DNA of 64,000 nucleotides, taken from contig JANEZZ010001896.1 in NCBI GenBank assembly GCA_026122225.1, forward strand, positions 1 to 64,000. Reading direction: 5' to 3'. The first letter of the stretch is position 1, and every line of letters begins with the position of its first letter. This DNA comes from Heloderma charlesbogerti (taxonomy: Eukaryota > Chordata > Lepidosauria > Squamata > Helodermatidae). The notes below the pieces were generated by a model. That model was not told the origin of the DNA. It did no database searches and saw only the letters and a program-made list of their open reading frames with translations. Shown piece after piece: positions 26,800 to 38,743 of the stretch. Made by a program: the position numbers and the translations under genes.

Positions 26800-27611
26800 A
26801 ACCCAAATTTTACTGGTCCTCAAAATGAGAGAAACTGAACTCCCTTTTAAAATTTAGGCTTGATTCTATTTTGTAATAAGAATACTCTTGACACTTACAA
26901 CCCCCACAATTCCTGCTATACTTTTCAGTGTCTCCTACTGCTAGCTTTCATTGACCCATAGCATGGGTTGCCAGATACAGATCCCAAGAGAGCTCTTATG
27001 TATTTAAAAGTTACATACAAGGGAATGCTTCACCAGGTATGGGCTTTTCCCATCATCATACTGCACTGATCAGTTAAGATTTTTTTTAGGATGGGGAGGG
27101 GGCACTCCATTTTCCAACTAGAGGCCTGGGGAAGCCAGAAGTGTATTTTGCCACATGAACTGGCCTCCTTAGAAATGACTAAGGCTGCATCCCAAAGTTG
27201 CTGCCATCGATCAGTAAGGGCTTCCAAGCTATGGAGCGCATGTACTCAGACTGAAATGAGGCATTACATACAAAAGTAAAAGGTAACATGAAACAGTAGG
27301 CTCATAAAACCTGACAAGTTTTTTCCCCCTATTACCAAAAGTACAGGTAAAGATTTTACCATAACTTAATTAAAATTTGGTAGGCACAGATAAAATTGCT
27401 CTGAGGGCCATATCCACTCTACTGGCCACAATTTGATCCCCCCTAAGTTCAGACCCTGATAGTGCAATCCTAAGCATGCTCATTTTGGGGTTCAATGAGT
27501 TCCCCAGCCTTCAGAATAGAATAAATAAAACTCAGCCACACTCTCTACAAAACAAAGCTTTAGCACTGTGCAGATCATCCAGACCAACATCCTGTTTCTA
27601 GTTGTTCCACA

Positions 27612-27682
27612 ACGCAATCCTATGCACGTTTACTCAGAAGTTCAATAGGGCTTACTCCCAGGTAAGTGTGCATAGGATTACA
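27612..27682. repeat. Palindromic MITE-like repeat (AATCCTAT ends)
   Basis: Starts GCAATCCTATGCACGTTTAC and ends GTAAGTGTGCATAGGATTAC, an inverted pair around a core with CAATAGGGCTTACTCC. It is one of the cleanest copies of the family listed at 249-337. Mirror copy: 54671-54741. Confidence 0.6.
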
Positions 27683-28130
27683 GCTGTAGCCGACCGAGAA
27701 AGGAGGTGGGATACTTTCTGGCCTTTACGCATCATGCTCAACAACTCCAGAAAAAAGTCACAAGATATCCAAATGTATCCAACTCTGTAGCCATTATTGT
27801 TGTTACAACAACTCTTCTATAATTTCACACCATTACTAGTTAGAAACCTTCCCCAGACTGATACAACTCCTCAGGGTAGGAACTTTCCTTCCTGCCCCAT
27901 GCTAACCTGTAAAACACCATGTATGTTGACAGCACTTATATAAAACAAGTATTTCTAGTCAATTTCTAGCTACTCTCTTGACAAGTTCACACATCGCACT
28001 AAGCCACCCTGAGAATAAACCATGGTGGGTGGGCAGCTTGTCCGTTACTCCCAATGGATGATTGCCCACTCAGTGGCTTACCATGATTTGTTAATCATGG
28101 ATTTGTTAATCAGTGATTTGTTAATCACTG

Positions 28131-28157
28131 CAGTCCTGCAGTGTGCAGGACTGCAAA
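28131..28157. repeat. Short stem-loop
   Basis: TGCAGTCCTGCA, the spacer GTG, and TGCAGGACTGCA form a 12-bp perfect stem with a 3-base loop. It follows three spaced copies of a GATTTGTTAATCA-type motif (28085-28130). It is probably part of a degraded palindromic repeat. Mirror copy: 54196-54222. Confidence 0.6.
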
Positions 28158-28239
28158 ACTGCATGTCCACTATTTAGCCCAGTATAGCCATATCCCCCTC
28201 TTTGTCAATGTCCATGTCAACTTCATCCTCCACTTCCCA

Positions 28240-28312
28240 AGCGGAACTCCCCACCCCCCACCACCCCTCCTGCATCAGCTCCCACCCCCCACCACTCCTC
28301 CTGCATTATCTC
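28240..28312. repeat. Two-copy C-rich direct repeat
   Basis: Two adjacent copies of a unit of about 33 bases built on CCCACCCCCCACCAC followed by TCCTGCAT. No coding function is evident. Mirror copy: 54041-54113. Confidence 0.6.
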
Positions 28313-28502
28313 ACAATTCTGTGAGCCCTTATGAACGTGGTAATTAGCGTTCACATTTTTTCTTTTCAGGGTCTTGCACAAGTCCGCTATTCAGCCAAGC
28401 ATACCAATATTCCCCTCTTGTCAACATCCTTGTCAATTTCATCCTTCACTTCAGGGCTTCCCTTGCTAGCGATTTTTTTTTTTTTAAGGCTGCTTCATGT
28501 TC

Positions 28503-28851
28503 TTGTTGTTGTTCAGTCATTAAGTCGTGTCCGACTCTTCGCGACACCATGGACCATAGCACGCCAGGCCTTCCTGTCCACCGCTCTCTCCCAGAGTGTG
28601 CTCAAGTTCATATTAATTGCATCAGGGATGCTATCTAGCCATCTCATCCTCTGCCACCCCTTCTCCTTTTGCCTTCAATCTTTCCCAGCATCACGGCCTT
28701 CTCCAGGGAGTTTTCTCTTCGCATTAGGTGGCCAAAATATTTGAGCTTAAGCTTCAGTATCTGTCTTTCCAATGAGCGGTCAGGGTTGATTTCCTTTAGG
28801 ATTGACTGATATGACCTCCTTGCAGTCCAGGGGACTCGTAAGAGTTTTCTC
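28503..28851 (-). mobile_element. 5'-truncated BovB fragment
   Basis: About 350 bases of BovB 3' sequence: the reverse complement of AGTCGGACACGACTTAATGA and the segment encoding LLRVPWTARRSYQSILKEIN. It is clearly homologous to 23572-23925 but diverged from it, so it is an independent older insertion. The right boundary is where similarity stops in TTTTCTCC. Mirror copy: 53502-53850. Confidence 0.9.
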
Positions 28852-29006
28852 CCTCCTCTAAAGTTCCTTCTCTCCTGCAGCCGCCAGCCATTTCTGGCTC
28901 CCCCTCCCCCTTCATGCTTGTCATTGCTCTGTAACCCATATGTGTATCTGACAGCTAGCAATGAAGGCCAGTGGAAGGATCACTAAACATACGCAAATTT
29001 TGAGGC

Positions 29007-29170
29007 AGACACATAAGGCAGATTGCTAAAAATATGAAAATTTGAAGGCAGAGCAGTAAAACTGAGGTGGAAATTGTGCAAATTTCATGACAGAACAGTA
29101 AAATGGAGGGGAGATTGCACAAATTTCATGGCAGAGCAGTAAAACCAAGGGAAGTATTACACAAAATTCC
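29007..29170. repeat. Tandem repeat, period about 41-42 bp
   Basis: Successive copies of CAGA(G/A)CAGTAAAA start at 29049, 29091 and 29132, each linked by a segment like AATTTCATG(A/G)CAG. About three good copies plus a degraded leading one. No coding role is seen. Mirror copy: 53183-53346. Confidence 0.75.
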
Positions 29171-29817
29171 TAGCAACCGATATTCACTCCTGCACAAAAA
29201 AATTAAAATTCTCAATGGAAGGTGCCAAGAAGGGAGAGGGAAGAATGGCAGCAGCATTAGCAAGATTGCGAGGAGAAGCAGAGTTTTTCACTGCTCTCGC
29301 CAGGCAGATCTCTAGCCATTCCCAACAACCCACAATAAAATCATCCTGCCAGGTTCGGGTGTCACAACAAGCCACCCTAAGAACAAGACACCCTAAACAA
29401 TGCTACTCTAAGCCATGGGTTTTCAGGGTGGTTTGTTTGTGAAAAACCACCCACAATGGAAAAACCATTCCAGATTCAGAAATCGTGCTAAGCCACCTTG
29501 CAACCACCCACAATAACAACCACCATGGTTTAGCATGATATCGGAACCAGGTCACTAAAATGATACAAGCTTAAACAAATCTCTCCTTGTACTGTACATC
29601 CTCATGATATATTTCCATCATAAACTGCGTTTTTTTCCTCAGTCTCTTCCCCCACTCCTATCAAAGCTGAACAGGACAAGCTCTTTTAAGATCCACTCAT
29701 GACATAATTTCTCCATTTCTATAATCACTTTAGTTCCTTATTTTATATTTACTCAAAGCAGATTAAATCTCAACATATAGGTAATTTGATTTAACTGAAG
29801 AGTAAAAAAAGACATAC

Positions 29818-29868
29818 CGTATCTATATTTTTTAAAAGGAGGTGGAAGCCCTGTCCTTAATGCCACAT
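29818..29868 (-). CDS. C2orf76: C2orf76 homologue, second coding exon (left copy)
   Basis: A 51-base minus-strand exon with a TTTTTTTCTAG acceptor and a GTATGT donor. It encodes DVALRTGLPPPFKKYRY, including the LPPPF motif characteristic of UPF0538 proteins, and starts and ends in phase 1, matching exons one and three. The identical exon recurs in the right arm at 52485-52535. Confidence 0.93.
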
Positions 29869-29956
29869 CTAGAAAAAAAGTTGAAAAGAAACACTATCAG
29901 TTTTCACCTATATTTAACAGGATGGATACACATGCCTACCTTTTCTTAGGACTAAC

Positions 29957-30043
29957 AGCACAATCCTATGTATGTTTAGTCAGAAGTAATTTCCACGAAG
30001 TCAAATGGAGTTTACTCCCAAATGAACATACATAGGCTTGTAG
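29957..30043. repeat. Palindromic MITE-like repeat
   Basis: GCACAATCCTATGTATGTTT at the left is matched in inverted form by AACATACATAGGCTTGTAG at the right, around a core with GGAGTTTACTCCC. It belongs to the family described at 249-337. Mirror copy: 52310-52396. Confidence 0.55.
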
Positions 30044-30094
30044 ACCAAGTCATGCAAATAGAACTTACTCCCAAGTAAACAAGGATAAGACATA

Positions 30095-31600
30095 GACTTG
30101 GTTCACACATAACACTATCCTGTGGTTAACCCATGGTTTATTGCCCTACCCAGGCTATTATCTGTCATGATACCTCTCTCATAATACTGTAACCTGGGGT
30201 CATCTCATGAAGATGAACAGTAGGAGATTCAGGACAGATAAAAGGAAGGACTTTTTCACAGAGCGCATAGTTAAACTATGGAATTCACTTCCACAACATG
30301 TAGTGATGGCCACCAATTTGGATGGCTTTAAAAGGGGATTGGACAAATTCATGAAGCATAAAGCTATCAAAGATTACTAGTCCTGATGGCTATAGGCTAC
30401 CTCCAGTATCAGAGGAAGTATGCCTATGTACACCAGTTGCTGGGGAACATGGGCAAGAGGGTGCTGTTACATTCATGCCCTGCTTGTGGGTTTTCTATGG
30501 GCAGCTGGTTGGCCACTGTGTAAACAAAATGCTGGACTACATGGACCCTTGGTCTGATCCAGCATGGCTCTTGTGTTCTCAGATGATTGAGAAAACAAAC
30601 CATGGTTTGTTCAATCCTTGGGCTGTTTGTTTCCCTCCTCTTTTGCCCGCTCCCTCCCTGTATCTCAAATGCCTTACCAGTGCTGTAGTACTGGCATGTA
30701 GAACTGCTGGGGGTTTTTTATGGTTCTGTGTTCACACGTAATGACAATCCATTGTTTAAACAACCCAGAGTTCACAACCCATGTGTTCTCTTTCTGGATT
30801 GTTTGTGGTTAACAAACCATAGTTTGTTAGCACTGCTGGTTTCACACACCACAACCACCCAGAATTCAATAACCCATACCATGGGTTAGCATTATGTGCA
30901 AAAGCAGCTGCAGTGACACAATGAGCCCTAATGGTGATAGAGATTAGAGGTTAATATCATGCACAATGCACCCCAATAACTGCCAACAACTATCTTAACA
31001 CAATGCAATTCCATCCACTTTGTTACATCCATAACAGCAGGAAACCTCATTTGTGAATCATTCCTGAGAAATGTGCAGGTCCTCTGAAGGATGAGCAATG
31101 GAATGGAACTTTATGGATTCCTCGAGTTTTGCTTAACCAAGCCATGACACAGTAGGACTATGATAGCAATAAAGGAAGTTGCATTTTACAAAGGCAGACC
31201 ACTGTTTCATCTAGTTCAGCACTGTTGACACTGACCTCGGTCACACATAAAGCTAACCCATGGTTATTTCAACCATGGCTTGTTGCCCTACCCAGGGTTT
31301 GCCTAACAGCCAATCGACCAAACCATGGTTTGTTTTCTCAGTCCCTGGGTTGTTTGTTTCCCTCCTCCTTCACCCACTCCCTCCTTGTATCCCAACTGCA
31401 TTTGAAACCCACAATTCTGGGTTCACAGGTAACAGCAACCCATAGTTTAAACAACCCACAGTTCACAACCCAATAACAAACCATAGGTTCTCTTCATGGC
31501 TTGTTTGTGGTTAACAACCCATAGTTCCAGGTTCACACATAATGACAACCTAAGGTTCAACAAACCATGGTTTGTCATTACATGTGACCCAGGTCACTGA
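30095..31600. repeat. Clustered AACCATGGTT-type inverted repeats
   Basis: Three blocks (about 30095-30170, 30590-30900 and 31235-31600) are dense in self-complementary words such as AACCATGGTTTG, CAACCCATAGTT and GGTTCACACATAATGACAA. Each block begins or ends with a GGTTCACAC-type sequence. This looks like several related palindromic non-autonomous elements inserted close together, with an L3-like LINE end between two of them. I cannot name the family. Mirror copy: 50753-52258. Confidence 0.5.
30190..30580 (+). repeat. L3/CR1-type LINE 3' fragment
   Basis: A degraded ORF end is readable in plus orientation (KDFFTERIVKLWNSLPQHVV, then MATNLDGFKRGLDKFMK), followed by a terminus with GGACCCTTGGTCTGATCCAG and CATGGCTCTTGTGTTCT. 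Both are typical of the 3' end of L3-like CR1-superfamily LINEs. Mirror copy: 51773-52163, minus strand. Confidence 0.75.
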
Positions 31601-31685
31601 CTGGCAGCAACTCTCCAGGGTTTCTTTCCCAGCCCTACCTAAAGATGCCTTTTGCATACAAAACATATGCTCCACCAATGAGCTA

Positions 31686-32270
<585 letters not shown>

Positions 32271-33189
32271 CTACTTTCTGACCCATCCTTCATTACCACT
32301 AGCTTCCTTAAGCCCTTTCACTTTTTTCTGGGAAATCTGAGTTTATAGCTCCCAGCACCAGCAGCAGTGATCCAGAAAATCCCAATCTCTGCATCACATT
32401 TCAGATTTCATAAAATGTGGTGCACACAGAAATGAGAGGGACACACAGTCCAAGGGCACAAGTTCAAAATCTCCACTGTGCGGGAAACAATTTAACAAGC
32501 TGATCAACTAGGTCAGGCAAAATGCCTTTTAAAGAAGGGTGGAAGAAGAATATCTAAGATAAATAAAAACAACTTGTAACAGAGTTGCCCTTCTCTACAA
32601 CCACAACGTTTAAACAAGTGACACAAAGGGCCAAATCCACAAACAAAAACTAAGCTTATCATCTTCCAGAGAACTTTCTACAAAGTTTGCACATGAGGCC
32701 AAAATATCTGATGGATTACACAAGAGCAGAGCAATCCTATCTGTGCTGAAACAAGCACTAATGTTAGAGCCTCTGAGAAATCCAAAGCCCTGCTGACCTG
32801 GCACAAGCCCAATGGGGCGAAAGAGAGGGAGGAATGGCATTTCCCCTCTTTTTCCCCTCCCCAGGCTGTTTTTATTTTACAAATTGCATCCCACTGAAAC
32901 TGATGGGAGGGAATTGATCTATGTTAGCATAGACCAGGCACCAGTTTGAGGGTAGGTCAAGATAGCTGAGTAGCCTACAAACCCACAGCCTCTTCCAACA
33001 TGCCCACTGGCCCACACCTGACACATCTCCCTTTTGGAGAGGTAAGGACTACAGAGGTTTCTACAGGGGCTGGGAGGGAGCATCCAAGATCAGATTTCCG
33101 TCTCAAGTGCAAGAGTTACAAAACAATCCTTTGGCCCCTGAGGCACTCTCCCAAGGACCATAGGTTTGCATCCCAAGTAGAAAAAAAAA

Positions 33190-33370
33190 TCTGAACAACA
33201 CTCTTGCATCCTCAGTCGCCACTCAGCCATGAAGCTCACTGGGTGACTTTGGGTCAGTCACTGACACTCAGCTGTGTTGTTCTGAGGATGAAATGGAGAG
33301 GAGGAGGATCATGTAAGCCACCTTGGCATCCTTGGAGGAAAAAAGGTGGGATATAAATGTAATAATAATT
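33190..33370 (+). mobile_element. MIR-like SINE, 5'-truncated
   Basis: Contains CACTCAGCCATGAAGCTCAC, then GGGTGACTTTGGGTCAGTCA, and ends with AAGGTGGGATATAAATGTAA and a short AATAAT tail. The core and tail match the SINE at 15222-15632, but the tRNA head is missing. Mirror copy: 48983-49163, minus strand. Confidence 0.7.
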
Positions 33371-33593
33371 TTTAAAACCTATTTTTAACCACTTCTCTCC
33401 CTCGAATTCCAATCTTCATTCTTGGGCACCTAGAACTCTAATATCTGCATTTACTTGATAAATAAATTCTCACAGGTTCACTATAACTGGCAGAACTTAA
33501 CCATGAGCAGTGCAGAACAGTCATCTGTCCTCTGACCTGAACCACAGAAATTCAACAACTAGCAAGTGTACCAAAGTTTTAAAGTACACATAC

Positions 33594-33737
33594 CAAAGGA
33601 TATGTGAAACTTATCTCATCTGCCTTCCGAACAAATATGTGAGCAAATCCAATAGTAATCCCATTGTACAAATTAGGACATCGAACTAGGAAGTACTGAT
33701 TGATCACACGTGTTCTTGGCTGAAGAAAGATTTGAGC
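33594..33737 (-). other. Candidate 5' exon of C2orf76
   Basis: A 144-base minus-strand segment has an acceptor (CATATTCTAG) and donor (GTATGT) and is open in one frame (AQIFLQPRTRV, then INQYFLVRCPNLYNG). That frame does not join in phase with the C2orf76 ATG, and I do not recognise the peptide. I infer a possible 5' UTR or alternative exon between the promoter and the first coding exon. A chance open frame is also possible. Mirror copy: 48616-48759. Confidence 0.35.
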
Positions 33738-34064
33738 CTAGAATATGATATGAATAATAAGCAATAATCTCATAAAACCAAATCAAAATTGCTACTTGCA
33801 TGTGTAACAGCATATGTTTATGTTTCCAGAACATTACAAGCCTCACCTGAATAAAATAGGTGGGTTAAAAATAATTAATAAACTTTAAATGGGGCTGGCC
33901 ATGTTAGGTTAAAATACATCGTTATACCAGAATAAGTGTAATATGGCAGAATCTTATGCACAAAAAGACGTCCTTAGGGCACAATCCTATGCAAGTTTGG
34001 ACAGAAACAAGCCCTAAAACTCCCAGAATTCCCATAACTCCCAGCATTCCCCAGGCTGGCTGGT

Positions 34065-34525
34065 GAATGCTGGGAGTTGTAGGACCTTTCTCTGTCTAAA
34101 CATGCATGAGATTGCACCTTTAGCCAGTATGGCCCGCTGGGAGTTGTAGGACCTTTCTCTGTCTAAACATGCATGGGACTGCCCCTTCAGCCAGTATGGC
34201 CCGCTGGGAGTTTTAGGATCTTTCTCTGTCTAAACATGCATGGGACTGCCCCTTCAGCCAGTATGGCCCGCTGGGAGTTTTAGGATCTTTCTCTGTCTAA
34301 ACATGCATGGGACTGCCCCTTCAGCCAGTATGGCCCGCTGGGAGTTTTAGGATCTTTCTCTGTCTAAACATGCATGGGACTGCCCCTTCAGCCAGTACGG
34401 CACGCGGGGAGTTGTGGGACCTTCCTCTGTCTAAACATGCATGGGACGGCCCCTTCAGCCAGTACGGCACGCGGGGAGTTGTGGGACCTTCCTCTGCCTA
34501 AACATGCATGGGACTGCACCCTTCG
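34065..34525. repeat. 67-bp minisatellite, about 7 copies
   Basis: The word GCCCGCTGG or its variant GCACGCGGG starts at 34132, 34199, 34266, 34333, 34400 and 34467, an exact 67-base period. Units carry CTGTCTAAACATGCATGGGA and CCCTTCAGCCAGTA. The three middle units are almost identical, while the promoter-side units share variants (GTACGGCACGCGGGG). It lies just inside the C2orf76 promoter region. Mirror copy: 47828-48288. Confidence 0.95.
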
Positions 34526-34589
34526 TCTCGAAAGTACAAGCCCCTTCGTTATGCTTTTCTGTAACAGACTAACACGGTTATCGTGAATT

Positions 34590-35250
34590 TACTCACAACA
34601 CAGAAATACGAAGCGGGGGCAGCTCGACTCCTGCGTTCCGACGTGACGTGCCATTGTGTGTCAAATTCGATACACACGAGGTAACCAGGGCAGAGCGGCA
34701 ACATACCAACCATATCCATAACTCCTTCGCTCTCGCCCCAATAACATTCCCTTTTGGCTCCTGCTCCCCCTGCCACCCAACTCCTCGTTGCCGCTTCGGT
34801 AACAATCCGAATTCTCTGTCGGGCTCACCGGAGGAGGACCTCGATTTTGCCTCTCCCTGCCTCTGCTTGGTAGCTCCCGCCACAGAGGCCGCTGGCTGAA
34901 GCTACGCAGGCGGCTGCGCCCTCTGCAGAGTCACGTGACCGGGACGCACGCGGCTCTTCCCCGCCCTCCTCTTTTCTCCCCTACCCGCCAGACAACCACG
35001 TCCTCACCCTCCCTCTCAGCCTCGCGTCTTCCCCTACTCCTCCCACCCCCTCGTCAGCGATTGGCTGGCTGTTCGAGGCTCCTTTCGGACGCATCCAATA
35101 ACGGAGGCTATTTTCCGCCCATGGGCGGAGCTGAATCGTTCATTGGCCCCGATCCTTGTTTTTTTCAGACACGCCCTTCATTTCGTGAATGGCGGTATTA
35201 CTCCGTTTCTTCGTTTTCCCCGCTTCGCTTGCTCTCAACCACAGAAACAG
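34590..35250 (-). promoter_or_regulatory. CpG-rich promoter of C2orf76 (left copy)
   Basis: The only strongly CpG-rich stretch near the gene. On the minus strand it holds a GC box (GGGCGGGG, 34958-34965), an E-box in TCACGTGAC (34932-34937) and CCAAT boxes (35060-35064 and 35142-35146). A GTGAGC donor after 34829 marks a likely end of exon 1. In mammals this type of promoter is shared head-to-head with DBI, but I see no DBI exon upstream here. Mirror copy: 47103-47763. Confidence 0.75.
34829..34910 (-). other. Probable non-coding exon 1 of C2orf76
   Basis: On the minus strand, GC-rich sequence downstream of the E-box ends in CGAGGTCCTCCTCCG and a GTGAGC donor. The start is only a guess from the position of the promoter boxes. 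No start codon of the UPF0538 frame lies here. Mirror copy: 47443-47524. Confidence 0.4.
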
Positions 35251-35320
35251 AATGCAAGCTAGACTTTGGGTCAAAACTGAAGTCTCAATTGGCCAGGACC
35301 CCAGCATATAGAAAGTTTAG

Positions 35321-35516
35321 ACTGCAATCCTGGGAGTAAATCTCATTGAACTCAGTGGAACTTGCTTCTGAGTAGACACGCACAGGATTGCACTTTATTT
35401 GGGATTTCTGCTTTACAGTGTTACAGCGCAATCTTATGCATATTTATTCAGAAGAATGTTCCACTGTGTTCAGCGGGGCCTGGGGCTTACTTCCAAGTAT
35501 GTGTGTTTAGGATTGC
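35321..35516. repeat. Two palindromic MITE-like repeats side by side
   Basis: Copy one (35321-35393) runs from GACTGCAATCCTGGGAGTAA to ACACGCACAGGATTGCAC. Copy two (35425-35516) runs from GCGCAATCTTATGCATATTT to GTGTGTTTAGGATTGCA. Both have inverted ends and the ACTC/GAGT core of the family at 249-337. Mirror copies: 46960-47032 and 46837-46928. Confidence 0.6.
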
Positions 35517-37565
35517 ATAGAAAAAAAACAGAGGAAGTTAGAAAAGAAATCCCGTTCACTTTTAGTGTGTGGGAGAAATCCAGGATTATAACGTAGCTGT
35601 GGTTAGTCAGCAGTATGACCATCCAGAAACATAGGTTAGCAGCAAAAACAGGACTGTACGCTCTAACTCTAGACTTACTTGGTCATATATATACAGAGAG
35701 AGATTTAAACGTTTCTAAATCGCTATGCCAATGCACTACAAGTCCATTCCCCCATATTGTAGGTTGGAAATTACTATTATTCTATTTATTTATATCCCGC
35801 CTTTTCCCGAAAGTGGGACTCAAGGCGCTTTACAACATGAAAAACTTGTACAGTTAAAATTTGTAAATAAAAATATACAAAAGTTAAAAATACAATTAAA
35901 TCAGCAATAATATAAAAACTGTATAAAATATCAGAATTTAAAAACAACAACAATATAAACAATAGTGCCAATCCATCATATTCTCACAGGTCCAGACTAT
36001 CTTTCCCCAAAGGCCTGCCAGAACAAACAAGTTTTTGCCTGCCTGCAGAAACATACCAAGGAGGGTGCCACTCTCTCCTCCCTGGGAAGGAAATTCCATA
36101 GTCTGGGGGCGGCCATTGAGAAGGCCCTCTCCCACATTCCCACCAGGCGAGCCTGTGATGGTGGCAGGACTATGAGAAGGGCCTCCCCTGAAGATCTCAG
36201 GGTACAAGCAGGCTCATAGGGGAGAATACAGTCTTTCAGATAACCTAGACCCGAGCCATATAGGGCTTTATAGGTCATGGCCAGCACTTTGAATTGTGCC
36301 CGGAAACAGACTGGGAGCAAGTGAAGCTGTTTTAGCAGGGGAGTTGTATGCTCCTTATAGTGTCAACAGTCCGGCAGCAGCTCTTTGAACCAGCTGAAGT
36401 TTCTGAACACTCTTCAAAGGCAGCCCCACATAGAGTGTGTTACAATAATCCAAATAGGATGTAACTAAGGCATGTGTCACTGTGGCAAAGTCAGACATCT
36501 CAAGGAACAGGCGCAGCTGGCTCACCAGCTTTAACTGTGCAAATGCACTCCTGGTTACCGCTGAAACTTGGGTATCCAGGCTCAAGGCTGAATCCAGAAG
36601 TACACCCAAGCTGCGAACCTGTGTCTTCGGGAGGAATGTGACCCCATCTAGCACAAGCTGAATCCCTATTCCCTGATCTACCTTTTGAATGACCAGGAGC
36701 ACCTCTGTCTTGTCTGGATTAAGCTTCAATTTGTTTAACCTCATCCAGTCCATTACTGCTGACAGACACCAGTTTAGCATTGCAACAGCTTCCTTGGAAT
36801 TAGATGAAAAGCAAAAGTAGAGTTGGGTGTCATCAACATACTGGTGACACTGAACCCCAAAACTCCAGACAACCTCTCCCAATGGTTTCATGTATATGTT
36901 AAATAGCATGGGGGACAAAACGGAACTCTAAGGAACCCCACAGGCCAGGGGGTCGAACAGAAGTCCCCCGGTGCCACTTTCTGGGTCTACCCCTCCAAGA
37001 AGGAATGGAGCCACTGTAAAACATCCCAGCAAGGCAGCTCAGAAGGATACCAAGGTTGATGGTATCGAAAGTCGCTGAGAGGTCCAGCAGAACCAACGGG
37101 GACACACTCCCCATCTAGTTCCCGGCGCAGGTCATCCACCAAGGCGACCAAAGCTGTTTCTGTCCCATAACTGGGTCTGAAGCCAGAATGAAATGGGTCT
37201 AGATAATCTTTCTCATCCAGGAATCCCTGGAGTTGGGAGGCCACCACGTGCTCCAATATCTTGCCCAGAACTGGAGTATTGGAGACTGCCTGATAATTAT
37301 CCAATATGGAAGGCTTTTCAGGAAAGGCTTTTTTAACAGAGATCCCTCCACCGTCTCCTTCAGGCAGGCTGGAACTCTACTTTGACCAAGGGAGTCATTA
37401 AGCACTCTACTTACCCACTTGGCCAGTCCGCCTCTGGCTGCTTTTATGCGCCAGGAAGGGCAAAGATCTAGAACACATGTGGTCACCCTCACCTCTCCAA
37501 GGATCCTGTCCACATCCTCAGGCTGTACAAATTGAAAAGCATCCAATAACACTGGACAAGCAGGG

Positions 37566-38514
37566 CCAAAGTTACATCTATTGGGTCTCTTTCAATGGGA
37601 TCTTCTCAAACTGGTGAGAGGTGACGAGCAGGGTACCAGAGGGCTCAGTCCTGGGCCCAGTGCTCTTCAACATTTTTATTGATGACTTGGAGGAGGAGGT
37701 GCAGGGAATGCTGATCAAATTTGCAGATGACACAAAATTGGGCAGGATAGCTAATACTTTGGAAGACAGAAACAAATTTCAAAGGGATCTTGATAGACTG
37801 GAGCACTGGGCAGAAAACAACAGAATTACATTTAATAGGGATAAATGCAAAGTTCTGCACCTAGGAGAAAGAAATCAAATGTACAGTTACAAGATGGGGG
37901 ATACGTGGCTCAACAACACTACAAGCAAGCAGGATCATGGAATTGTTGTCGATCACAAGCTGAATATGAGCCAACAATGTGATGTGGCTGCAAAGAAGGC
38001 AAATGCTATTTTGGGCTGCATTAATAGAAGCATAGCTTCTAAATCTCGGGAAGTACTAGTTCCCCTCTACTCAGCACTGCTTAGGCCTCATCTGGAGTAC
38101 TGTGTCCAGTTCTGGGCACCACACTTTAAGAAGGATGCAGACAAGCTGGAGAGGGTTCAGAGGAGAGCAACAAAGATTATTAGGGGACTGGAAACAAAGC
38201 CCTATGAAGAGAGACTGAAAGAACTGGGCATGTTTAGCCTTGAGAAGAGAAGACTGAGGGGAGATATGATAGCGCTCTTCAAGTACTTGAAAGGTTGTCA
38301 CAGAAAGGAAGGCCAGGATCTCTTCTTGATCATCCCAGACTGCAGGACACAGAATAATGGGCTCAAGTTACAGGAAGCCAGATTCTGGCTGAACATCAGG
38401 AAAAACTTCCTGACTGTTAGAGCAATCTGTGTCTTGGGTTCCTGCATTGAGCAGGGGGTTGGACTCGATGGTCTTGTAGGCCCCTTCCAACCCTACTATT
38501 CTATGATTCTATGA
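37566..38514 (+). mobile_element. CR1 LINE 3' fragment inserted in L2
   Basis: A 5'-truncated CR1 in plus orientation with an open RT segment at 37621-38514: PEGSVLGPVLFNIFIDDLEE, active-site KFADDTKLG, the RDLDRLEHWAENN block, and LLRPHLEYCVQFWAPH. It ends with GGACTCGATGGTCTTGTAGG and the diagnostic repeated ATTCTATGATTCTATGA. It splits L2 sequence that resumes on either side, and I see no clear target-site duplication, as is usual for CR1. The RT C-terminal half is uninterrupted over 297 codons, so the insertion is not very old. Mirror copy: 43839-44787, minus strand. Confidence 0.93.
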
Positions 38515-38743
38515 TCAACTGTAGCATGCAAGTCAGAGTGGATCCAAGCGACTTTGTCTGCAAAGTGCTGAGCAAATTGTTCACAGTGGGCTGTCGAGAG
38601 GTTTAAATTCTCCTCTTGCAGCCTAGTATATAAAAGACCCTTGACCACTCGAAACAGCTCCGCTGGACAGCTTTTTGCAGACGCAATAGTGGCAGGAAAA
38701 AAAAAATTGCTGCCTGTATTGCCACAGAGTAGGCCTTCAAATA

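Noticed and set aside
28240..28312. Possible proline-rich coding segment
   Set aside because: The frame is only a translation of a C-rich direct repeat with no gene context.
34940..35339. 134-codon ORF upstream of the C2orf76 promoter as DBI exon 1
   Set aside because: The frame runs through CpG-rich promoter sequence and a MITE and shows none of the acyl-CoA-binding domain motifs.
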